Shown piece after piece: positions 1 to 4,717 of a stretch of DNA of 7,160 bases. The position numbers were made by a program, and so were the translations under genes. This DNA comes from DASUUR01 sp036373975. GTDB taxonomy: Bacteria > Patescibacteriota > Saccharimonadia > Saccharimonadales > Saccharimonadaceae. The notes beneath the pieces are model-generated. The model worked only from the letters and a program-made list of their open reading frames with translations, was not told where the DNA came from and made no database searches. Every line of letters starts with the position of its first letter. Position 1 is the first letter of the stretch. The stretch covers positions 1 to 7,160 of the forward strand of contig DASUUR010000067.1 of assembly GCA_036373975.1 (NCBI GenBank), written 5' to 3'.

Positions 1-644
1 AGCTCGGGCGCGCGGAACTTGGTGGTGCAGAAGCCGGTGTACGTCCTGCGCCACTCTTCAGGCTCGCGGTGGGTTACCCTACCGCCAACCCTTGGCAGCG
101 GCTTGACCAAACGACAGCGCTCAACCTGCACCAGCATGTCACGCTTGGTGCCGCGCGTACCGTGGTCCTGGCGCCGCCGAGCTCGCTTGAGCCGGCGGAG
201 TCTGCGCGCGGTGTCCTTGCTTGTCGCAGGTGGCGTCAGCTCCAGGTTGTCGAAGAACTGATCGCTGTCCGGGCCTTCGAGCGCCGCCCAGAACTTCTCC
301 TCGATGTTGCAGTCGTCGTCGAAGCCGTCGATGTCCGGGTCGAGCTCGAGCGCGAGCTGCCCCTTCTCCCGGCACACCTTGATGATCGTGTCCGTTGGGT
401 CGGGGCCCTTGCTGTTGATCTCGTGCAGTCTCCACTGCTGGGGGAGCTTCGCGATGCGGTCCTCCATGTCCCAGTCGAGTAGGTCGTAGCAGAACTCGAT
501 CTCCTCAGCGATCTCCTCAGCGATTTCGCGCTCCAAGTCCGCCTTGTACCCCGCGGACTTGTAGTAGTCGCTGGCTTCGTCCCGCTCGTAGTCCTCGTCG
601 TCGAGGTAGGAGTGGGGGTCGTAGCCGCGCAGGAATGAAGACAC
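1..644 (-). CDS. GC-rich acidic/basic two-part protein of unknown function, 3' end outside window
   Basis: The frame opens at GTG 644 and stays open to the window edge, giving at least 214 residues. An AGGAG Shine-Dalgarno sequence (650-654) lies 5 bases upstream, and a perfect-consensus promoter precedes it. The protein begins (M)SSFLRGYDPHSYLDDEDYE. Residues 1 to about 145 are strongly acidic, with D/E clusters and an EIAEEIAEEIE helix near residues 40-50 made by a 12-bp tandem repeat. A lysine/arginine-rich stretch follows (TARRLRRLKRARRRQ, about residues 150-165), and the remainder stays basic. No signal peptide or membrane helix is visible, so it is probably cytoplasmic. Nearly all codons end in G or C, unlike the other genes here, which suggests horizontal origin. 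I recognise no family. Acidic N-terminus plus basic C-terminus would suit a nucleic-acid-associated or phage-type protein, but that is only a guess. That it is a real gene is well supported; its function is unknown. Confidence 0.75.
   Translation of the reverse strand, partial: MSSFLRGYDPHSYLDDEDYERDEASDYYKSAGYKADLEREIAEEIAEEIEFCYDLLDWDMEDRIAKLPQQWRLHEINSKGPDPTDTIIKVCREKGQLALELDPDIDGFDDDCNIEEKFWAALEGPDSDQFFDNLELTPPATSKDTARRLRRLKRARRRQDHGTRGTKRDMLVQVERCRLVKPLPRVGGRVTHREPEEWRRTYTGFCTTKFRAPE
498..521 (-). repeat. 12-bp tandem duplication within the left-edge gene
   Basis: Two exact copies of GATCTCCTCAGC (plus strand) sit side by side, followed by GAT. On the coding strand they make the in-frame repeat EIAEEIAEEIE, extending an acidic helix by one turn without breaking the frame. 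Confidence 0.8.
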
Positions 645-682
645 GGAGTCTCCTGTTCTGTTGTTCTAATAGGTCCACAACC

Positions 683-704
683 ACTCAGCGAAATGAGGCT
701 GAAT
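683..704 (-). promoter_or_regulatory. Hairpin in the 5' leader of the left-edge gene
   Basis: ATTCAGC and GCTGAGT (minus strand) form a 7-bp stem with one G-T pair around an 8-base loop. It lies between the predicted start of transcription and the Shine-Dalgarno sequence. The leader also carries repeats of AGAAC, one just after the -10 box and two just before the Shine-Dalgarno sequence. These could be protein-binding sites, but the repeats are short and may be chance. Confidence 0.35.
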
Positions 705-717
705 TATTGATCGTTCT

Positions 718-746
718 ATTATACAACTTAAAAAGATATTTGTCAA
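718..746 (-). promoter_or_regulatory. Perfect-consensus sigma70 promoter for the left-edge gene
   Basis: Read on the minus strand, TTGACA (741-746) is followed after exactly 17 bases by TATAAT (718-723), matching the consensus at all twelve positions. Transcription should start near 711, leaving a leader of about 67 bases before GTG 644. No other promoter in the window is this good. Confidence 0.85.
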
Positions 747-797
747 TTATTCTACCCCTTTATTTATGTTGTAGCCCTACCCGCGTCTTGACGTGAG

Positions 798-806
798 TGC
801 TATACT
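798..806 (+). promoter_or_regulatory. Extended -10 promoter for the 814 gene
   Basis: TGC (798-800) followed by TATACT (801-806) makes an extended -10 element. Counting 6-7 bases on puts the transcription start at 813 or 814, at or one base before the ATG. A TTGACG at 788-793 is too close to serve as its -35 box. Confidence 0.55.
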
Positions 807-813
807 TACATAT

Positions 814-1386
814 ATGCAACCAAGGGGGCAGCGTAACTACTGGCAGCCGCAAGCTGACAATGGGGATCAAGAAGGGCAGCCATCGCTCGAAGCGATGGAT
901 ACTTTTGATGAGTCTGGCCCTGCCCTGCCCGACAACATAAGCTGGGATGCCCCTGAATTTATTCACCACGAGAAGAGTGCTGCATGGTTTGGCGTGTTTG
1001 CATTGGTTATTCTCGCGGCATTATCCTTTGTACTGCTCGTTATGCATGATTATATTCTTGCGATTGTTGTAACAGTTATGGCGATTGCCCTGTTTGTCTT
1101 TGCTCGTCGTCCACTCCATATGGTTCGCTATACCTTAAGCTCAAAAGGGCTGCATATTGGGCAACAATTCCATCCTTTGACCAGTTATCGCGCTTTTGGT
1201 GTCGTGCAAGATGGTGAGCATTTTGCTGTAATTCTCCTTCCCGTTAAGCGTTTTGCACTTGCTAAGTTTGTGTACTTTCCACAAGAACAGGGTGAAAGGA
1301 TCGTTGATTTCCTGGGTAGCTACCTGCCCATGGACCCTATTAAAATGGATATTGTTGAGAGTATTTTCCGCAAAATCCGCCTCTAA
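814..1386 (+). CDS. Two-helix inner-membrane protein, unknown function, probably leaderless
   Basis: This 190-residue protein has a polar N-terminal tail (1-50), two hydrophobic segments forming a helical hairpin (about 57-77 and 80-97), then a basic junction (ARRPLH) and a soluble C-terminal domain (about 105-190) with alternating strand-like segments and a final helix. The basic residues after helix 2 predict both ends in the cytoplasm. The motif ISWDAPEFIHHEKSAAWF just before helix 1 resembles a juxtamembrane motif I associate with small CPR membrane proteins, and the C-terminal part could be a PH-like fold; both points are from memory and fold impression, not a search. I chose ATG 814 over the in-frame GTG 793 because the -10 box lies inside the extra seven codons and no Shine-Dalgarno sequence precedes either start. 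It is followed by a likely terminator (1396-1420). Function is unknown. Confidence 0.8.
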   Translation: MQPRGQRNYWQPQADNGDQEGQPSLEAMDTFDESGPALPDNISWDAPEFIHHEKSAAWFGVFALVILAALSFVLLVMHDYILAIVVTVMAIALFVFARRPLHMVRYTLSSKGLHIGQQFHPLTSYRAFGVVQDGEHFAVILLPVKRFALAKFVYFPQEQGERIVDFLGSYLPMDPIKMDIVESIFRKIRL

Positions 1387-1395
1387 GTTAACTTG

Positions 1396-1420
1396 CTTGC
1401 CTGTTAGGCCAAGTTTTGTT
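1396..1420 (+). terminator. Probable intrinsic terminator of the 814 gene
   Basis: CTTGCCT (1396-1402) pairs with AGGCCAAG (1406-1413) with one bulged C and a GTT loop, giving seven pairs, followed by TTTTGTT. It begins 10 bases after the stop codon. The stem is modest, so termination may be partial. Confidence 0.5.
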
Positions 1421-1425
1421 ACAAT
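1397..1425 (+). promoter_or_regulatory. Possible promoter for tRNA-Arg, overlapping the preceding terminator
   Basis: TTGCCT (1397-1402), a 17-base spacer and TACAAT (1420-1425) with an upstream TG (1417-1418) form a credible extended -10 promoter. Transcription would start near 1432 and give a leader of about 93 bases before the tRNA. An alternative -10 (TACAAT, 1505-1510) lies closer to the tRNA but has no matching -35 box. Confidence 0.4.
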
Positions 1426-1484
1426 GCCATTTGTTCTACCTACGCATATCCTGCGCAGCTAGGAAGCACTTTATAGTTACAAGG

Positions 1485-1520
1485 CGTAGCCACGAGAGTA
1501 TTTATACAATTGTGGCTACG
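1485..1520 (+). repeat. Perfect 9-bp inverted repeat just upstream of tRNA-Arg
   Basis: CGTAGCCAC (1485-1493) is exactly complementary to GTGGCTACG (1512-1520); a G-T and an A-T pair can extend the stem to 11. The loop is AT-rich and contains TTTATACAA, a possible -10 box. It is either an RNA hairpin in the tRNA precursor, ending 4 bases before the mature 5' end, or a DNA operator around a promoter. Confidence 0.6.
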
Positions 1521-1524
1521 ATAT

Positions 1525-1601
1525 GCACCCGTAGCTCAGCTGGATAGAGCGTTGGCTTGCGGAGCCAAAGGTCATAGGTTCAAATCCTGTCGGGTGTACC
1601 A
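1525..1601 (+). tRNA. tRNA-Arg, anticodon GCG, CCA encoded
   Basis: A full cloverleaf folds: acceptor GCACCCG/CGGGTGT (G-T at the end pair), D stem GCTC/GAGC, anticodon stem TTGGC/GCCAA (1552-1556, 1564-1568), seven-base loop TTGCGGA, variable loop AGGTC, T stem ATAGG/CCTGT with loop TTCAAAT, then ACCA. The anticodon at 1559-1561 is GCG, reading CGC and, by wobble, CGU. A20 in the D loop and C35 are the expected arginine identity bases. Bacteria normally read these codons with ACG modified to inosine, so GCG is unusual. A terminator hairpin starts inside the CCA tail. Confidence 0.95.
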
Positions 1602-1640
1602 AGAAAAAAAGATTAGCGAAAGCTAGTCTTTTTTTCTTGG
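1599..1640 (+). terminator. Long terminator hairpin starting in the CCA of tRNA-Arg
   Basis: Positions 1599-1617 pair with 1622-1640 over 19 bp with only one G-T pair, closed by a GAAA tetraloop. The left arm carries A7 and the right arm T7, so the core stem (about 1611-1628) is followed directly by a U tract; by symmetry it could also work in the other direction. The full stem would hold the tRNA 3' end (CCAAG) in duplex with CTTGG. Confidence 0.85.
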
Positions 1641-1648
1641 TATACAAT
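1641..1648 (+). promoter_or_regulatory. Possible -10 box for the 1676 gene
   Basis: TATACAAT directly after the terminator contains TACAAT (1643-1648), five of six consensus matches. No clear -35 box is present; a TG at 1638-1639 could act as an extended -10 for TATACA. A promoter is expected here because the terminator separates this gene from the tRNA. Confidence 0.4.
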
Positions 1649-1675
1649 ACAAGAGCCATCTACTTAGGAGGAGTA

Positions 1676-2146
1676 ATGGAAGGGCTCGTTGCGACGGCTT
1701 TACCCCACGACCCTACTCTATTGATGGATCTTTGGGCGTTCTCATATGAGAAAAAACGCACTCTCGATGATGTAGTCAATAGCACCATGTTGGTGCTTGC
1801 TGCCTTAAAGGAGCCGAAGAACAAGCCGCTTTATATGAAGCCTGGCTACCCGCTCGAAAACGGAGTGCGTCTTGATGGTAAGTCTGCATTCTTTATTCCT
1901 CTCAAGGCCGCTCCTCGACGGAAATCCCCAAAACGAGGAGAGAAGAAGGTATGGGTTGAACAGCGGGCTATAGCCTGTCTGGCGCACTATTGCAAGGTGC
2001 GAGGTGTGACGCCCGCAACGGCGCTTCGCCATGGCTTGGTGCTTCTAGGGGCGGCCGAAGGGGACTGCTTATGGGTTGCAACCCCAAGTGGCGGTATCTT
2101 CAAGGTAAATATTGAACGCCGCAAACAAAATCCTCTTTTCAATTAA
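1676..2146 (+). CDS. Hypothetical basic protein with ribbon-helix-helix-like C-terminal half
   Basis: The ATG at 1676 follows a strong AGGAGGAG (1666-1673), which decides the start over the in-frame TTG 1637 that lies inside the terminator. The protein has 156 residues. Residues 1-45 look helical (DPTLLMDLWAFSYEKKRTLDDVV). A lysine/arginine-rich linker (about 78-91) follows. Residues 91-125 read as a strand (KKVWVEQRA), a helix (CLAHYCKVRG), a turn (VTPA) and a second helix (TALRHGLVLL). This resembles the ribbon-helix-helix DNA-binding pattern, though without the usual register of a verified family member. The C-terminus has strand-like segments. No signal peptide or membrane helix is seen. 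It stands alone between two terminators. A DNA-binding role is inference from the pattern and basic charge; I do not recognise a named family. Confidence 0.75.
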   Translation: MEGLVATALPHDPTLLMDLWAFSYEKKRTLDDVVNSTMLVLAALKEPKNKPLYMKPGYPLENGVRLDGKSAFFIPLKAAPRRKSPKRGEKKVWVEQRAIACLAHYCKVRGVTPATALRHGLVLLGAAEGDCLWVATPSGGIFKVNIERRKQNPLFN

Positions 2147-2213
2147 TGAATAAGAGTGAGGAACCTGATGGCCTTGCCCCGAAGTCAATTTGACGGATAA
2201 GGGGCTAGATGGT

Positions 2214-2246
2214 CCCCGCTGCTCCTATGGCGGCGGGGATTTTATT
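2214..2246 (+). terminator. GC-rich intrinsic terminator after the 1676 gene
   Basis: CCCCGCTGC (2214-2222) pairs with GCGGCGGGG (2230-2238), nine pairs including one G-T, with a 7-base loop and the tail ATTTTATT. It lies about 70 bases past the stop codon. The stretch between holds GCCCC (2176-2180) and GGGGC (2201-2205) around the palindrome GTCAATTTGAC (2184-2194), a weaker possible upstream stem. Confidence 0.75.
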
Positions 2247-2264
2247 GCTAATGATTCCATATGA

Positions 2265-2319
2265 CTGCAAGCAGAAACAGAGTGCTACACCAGGCGGGGT
2301 GCACTGTTTCCACCTGCAG
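2265..2319. repeat. Imperfect inverted repeat between convergent genes
   Basis: CTGCA (2265-2269) and GAAACAGAGTGC on the left match GCACTGTTTC and TGCAG (2315-2319) on the right, with a two-base bulge and an internal mismatch loop. It lies beyond the stop of the minus-strand 2338 gene and could act as its 3' structure, but no U tract follows on that strand. Confidence 0.4.
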
Positions 2320-2337
2320 TGCTGTAGAGGTTGTGCA

Positions 2338-3153
2338 TTAAACCCTCTCGATCACCTGTGTGTTGCCGGTTTCGCGTACTACACCAAACGCCTTGTTAAC
2401 AGTGGCTGGGAATGTGCCCTTTCCCTCAAGCACGACTGTCCCGTGCGCGGTGCCGACGCCAGCATTGCCCCGCTGGCTAGACCTTACGGTGCAGTCACTG
2501 CGACACGTTTCCAGCCATGCCCTACCGTTGCCGTCGGCCTTCACAAGAGCGCGCCCAACGGCCTGGCCCATGTGCCGAACCTCCCCTGTCCCGAGAGACC
2601 GGAGCTCCACGAGCGTGGAGTCGCCACTGTGCACCAATATGATCCCGCTGCCACTGTTGATAGCGATGACATCGCGCCCTGCCTTGCCGATCGTGCAATT
2701 TCCCGCTCCTCTGGTTGTGCACTTGAGATAACCGGTCACCTCATTAACAGTGAGACTCCCGGTGCCGGCCACGTCTGCCGTCAGCGTTTGAGCGCAGCTC
2801 ACGTGGACGTCGTTGGCGCCAAGCATCTGCAGGTGCAATGCCTGCGAGCCAGTGATCACAACGCGTTTGCCGCCACGAATATCGCCGATTGCGAGCCGCT
2901 TCGTGAAGGGAACCTCCACAACGATTCTTGGTGGGCGACGGCTCTGTTGTTGTCGCTTGCTCCCATCCCCGCTGATTCTGAAGTTTCCTTGGTAGTAGCT
3001 CCCGTAGAGGGGAAGATTTTTAGGACCTTCCTTTATCCGAGGTTGGATACAGCCTGTCCGGTGGACTTCAAGCATTGCGGTTATGCCGTCAAAGTACAGG
3101 GTGTCGGCATGCCAGCAAGAAATCGCGTCATGTAAAGGTAACGGGATTGACAT
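2338..3153 (-). CDS. Glycine-turn beta-solenoid protein resembling DUF2807
   Basis: ATG 3153 has AAGGAG (3159-3164) five bases upstream, which favours it over longer in-frame starts; this gives 271 residues. After an N-terminal region of about 85 residues with a basic stretch (SKRQQQSRRPP), residues from about 90 to 250 form repeats of roughly 18-21 residues, each opening with a glycine turn: GAND, GTGS, GAGN, GSGI, GTGE, GNGR, RGNAG. Alternating hydrophobic residues follow each turn. This is the look of the DUF2807 (GIN-domain) beta-helix proteins, usually exported surface or periplasmic proteins of unclear role. Here no signal peptide or membrane helix is visible, so the protein may be cytoplasmic or exported by another route. 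It has its own promoter, separated from the 3254 gene by about 100 bases. The family match is from pattern, not from a search. Confidence 0.8.
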   Translation of the reverse strand: MSIPLPLHDAISCWHADTLYFDGITAMLEVHRTGCIQPRIKEGPKNLPLYGSYYQGNFRISGDGSKRQQQSRRPPRIVVEVPFTKRLAIGDIRGGKRVVITGSQALHLQMLGANDVHVSCAQTLTADVAGTGSLTVNEVTGYLKCTTRGAGNCTIGKAGRDVIAINSGSGIILVHSGDSTLVELRSLGTGEVRHMGQAVGRALVKADGNGRAWLETCRSDCTVRSSQRGNAGVGTAHGTVVLEGKGTFPATVNKAFGVVRETGNTQVIERV

Positions 3154-3202
3154 CGGTGCTCCTTCTCTGTTTCCGCCTGTTAAACTCCTGAGAGCTTCAA
3201 CC

Positions 3203-3221
3203 ACCACGTGGTCTTATAGCA
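3203..3221 (-). promoter_or_regulatory. Extended -10 promoter with palindrome at the start site, for the solenoid gene
   Basis: On the minus strand TGC (3219-3221) and TATAAG (3213-3218) form an extended -10 element, with overlapping TATACT copies just upstream (3221-3231). Transcription should start near 3206, inside the perfect 10-bp palindrome ACCACGTGGT (3203-3212), a position typical of a repressor site. Confidence 0.5.
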
Positions 3222-3253
3222 GTATAGTATAAAGATTAAAAACCGGTGTACTT

Positions 3254-4162
3254 TTATACGTTTCTGGTGCGGCTGTAGAGGAGGGCAAGGCAGCCAAGAG
3301 CAATCACACTGCCACTACATACCATAAGCTGTCCGCCGATTGCTGGCAGAGCATAATCTACTAGCGGTGCAAGAAGAGCATCCGCAACAGAGGCGCCCGT
3401 TGTAAAGAAGGCTTCAATCTGAAGATCGAGCAGTGTCCCGACTGCCGCCAGCCCCAACCCTGCGGCAAAGGTGATGCTCATACTGATGACAAGCCGCGTA
3501 GCAAGTTGTTTTGTGGCCTGCTGGCGGTCCTGTTGGCTCACGACCGCAAGAATGGCCATGCTAACTGCTACAACAAGCAGTACCACCAGAGCGCTGGGCA
3601 AGACCGCAAGCAGAGCTGGTAGTTGGGCTATTTGCGGACTTTCGGTCGCCCCCTGTAGAGCGGGGACGGCGAGCGTCTGATTAAACAATGGTGCTAATTG
3701 ATTGGTCTGTGCTTGAGCTGCGGCTTTAGCGGCGTCACTATTCATGTTCTTTTGTAGTTCGCGACTGAGGTTGGTGGCGAAATCTTGCTGTCGCTCACCA
3801 AGAGTTACTAAAGATTCTGGCGAAGGTCGTTTACCCTCCAGCCAGTCGTAGAAGCCATCGAGTGCTTGCTCGGTGTTTCGTTGCAAATATTCAGGGGAGA
3901 AAGTGGTGGTGAGCGCCCTCTGTACGGCCGGGGGCAGAGCTTTCTGTTGTTGTGTGATGGCTACGCCGGAGTTTCCTGTTGCAGCATGTGTAATGACGCC
4001 GTTCGAAATATGGGTATAGGCATCGCCCTTCACCAGCCATTCCTTGACATTTTGACGCTGCAGAACAGTAGTTTGTAACGTAAATAATAGAATAAAAAGG
4101 CTGATCGCGAACACGCATATGCCACCAAAAATTGTGGCGACGATTCGAGGAGCATGGAACAT
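3254..4162 (-). CDS. Four-helix membrane protein with a large external loop, unknown function
   Basis: The 302-residue protein has hydrophobic segments at about 8-29, 182-208, 223-245 and 274-296. Between helices 1 and 2 lies a polar domain of about 150 residues (30-180) rich in glutamine and alanine, with helical stretches such as FSPEYLQRNTEQALDGFYDWLEG; it should face outside, since basic residues cluster after helix 2 (QQDRQQATKQLATR) and at the C-terminus (SRTRNV). No catalytic motif is seen. ATG 4162 is chosen because the -10 box TACAAT ends exactly six bases upstream, making the transcript start at the ATG itself; there is no usable Shine-Dalgarno sequence. The gene is divergent from tRNA-Ser. 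Proteins of this layout are common as hypothetical membrane proteins in CPR genomes, but I cannot name a family. Confidence 0.8.
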   Translation of the reverse strand: MFHAPRIVATIFGGICVFAISLFILLFTLQTTVLQRQNVKEWLVKGDAYTHISNGVITHAATGNSGVAITQQQKALPPAVQRALTTTFSPEYLQRNTEQALDGFYDWLEGKRPSPESLVTLGERQQDFATNLSRELQKNMNSDAAKAAAQAQTNQLAPLFNQTLAVPALQGATESPQIAQLPALLAVLPSALVVLLVVAVSMAILAVVSQQDRQQATKQLATRLVISMSITFAAGLGLAAVGTLLDLQIEAFFTTGASVADALLAPLVDYALPAIGGQLMVCSGSVIALGCLALLYSRTRNV

Positions 4163-4168
4163 GCCTTT

Positions 4169-4196
4169 ATTGTAACTGGTTTTGTCTCGTCCACAA
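4169..4196 (-). promoter_or_regulatory. Promoter for the 4162 gene, predicting a leaderless mRNA
   Basis: On the minus strand TTGTGG (4191-4196), a 16-base spacer and TACAAT (4169-4174) are followed by six bases and then ATG 4162, so +1 falls on the A of the start codon. The -10 box matches consensus at five of six positions; the -35 box is weak. Confidence 0.55.
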
Positions 4197-4206
4197 TCAA
4201 GAAGTA

Positions 4207-4215
4207 TGCTATTTT
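4207..4215 (+). promoter_or_regulatory. Possible extended -10 promoter for tRNA-Ser
   Basis: TGC (4207-4209) followed by TATTTT (4210-4215) would start transcription near 4222, about five bases before the mature tRNA. No good -35 box is seen. It lies back to back with the promoter of the 4162 gene. Confidence 0.4.
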
Positions 4216-4226
4216 TAAATACATAC

Positions 4227-4320
<94 letters not shown>

Positions 4321-4325
4321 ATTAT

Positions 4326-4715
4326 ATGCAAGATTCTATATTTACAAAGATAATTAAGGGTGAGATTCCTTCGTATAAGCTATACGAAGATGATAAAACT
4401 ATCGCCTTCTTAGATATCCACCCTACCCGCTTGGGCCATACCCTTGTGGTGCCAAAGAAACAGATTGACCAGTACATTGAACTACCCGACGAAGACTATG
4501 TTGCAATGTGGACAACAGTAAAGAAGGTTGCTCGAGTACTACGCGATAAACTCGGCAAAGAACGTGTCGGCATCATTATTAAAGGGGTAGATGTGCCGCA
4601 TGCTCACGTGCATCTTATTCCTTTTGATGACGGCGAAAGCCTCAAAAAGGATGAAAACTCCCCTAGCCCTACTCCAGAAGAGTTCACAGAACTAACGCGT
4701 CGTCTTACACTGTAG
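4326..4715 (+). CDS. HIT-family nucleotide hydrolase/transferase (HINT-like)
   Basis: The 129-residue protein is a standard short histidine-triad protein. The N-terminus SIFTKIIKGEIPSYKLYED and the following TIAFLDIHP...GHTLVVPK are family hallmarks, and the catalytic triad PHAHVHLIP lies at residues 91-99 with histidines 92, 94 and 96. HIT proteins hydrolyse nucleotide phosphoramidates or related dinucleotides and adenylates in the cytoplasm through a histidine-nucleotide intermediate; the exact substrate cannot be read from sequence. The start at ATG 4326 is fixed by AGGAG at 4316-4320; longer in-frame starts would run through the tRNA. It is probably cotranscribed with tRNA-Ser upstream and rlmH two bases downstream. 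Family assignment is very secure; physiological role is open. Confidence 0.95.
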   Translation: MQDSIFTKIIKGEIPSYKLYEDDKTIAFLDIHPTRLGHTLVVPKKQIDQYIELPDEDYVAMWTTVKKVARVLRDKLGKERVGIIIKGVDVPHAHVHLIPFDDGESLKKDENSPSPTPEEFTELTRRLTL

Positions 4716-4717
4716 TA

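Noticed and set aside
139..435. Minus-strand frame of 98 codons, arginine-rich
   Set aside because: It is out of frame with the left-edge gene, starts at an internal GTG with no ribosome-binding site and has the arginine/glycine/proline-rich composition of a GC-rich shadow frame.
69..482. Plus-strand frame of 137 codons in the GC-rich region
   Set aside because: Open frames arise on all strands in GC-rich coding DNA. The minus-strand frame from 644 has the promoter, Shine-Dalgarno sequence and G/C third positions.
1525..1640. tRNA-Arg as an integration attachment site
   Set aside because: The repeat at the tRNA 3' end is inverted (CCAAG/CTTGG, the terminator) rather than a direct repeat, no second copy of the tRNA tail was seen, and no integrase is in the window.
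2146..2193. Tiny open frames after the 1676 gene (for example MNKSEEPDGLAPKSI)
   Set aside because: They have 10-15 codons and no convincing ribosome-binding site, and they lie in terminator-leading sequence.
2209..3135. Long plus-strand open frame of 308 codons
   Set aside because: It is antisense to the solenoid gene, begins inside the terminator at 2214-2246, lacks a Shine-Dalgarno sequence and has low-complexity, cysteine/proline-scattered content. The minus-strand frame has a good Shine-Dalgarno sequence and clear repeats.
3227..3256. Possible terminator after the 3254 gene (ACCGGT followed by TTTTT, GTATAAA/TTTATAC)
   Set aside because: The pairing is AT-rich and short, and the bases are better explained as part of the promoter of the next gene.
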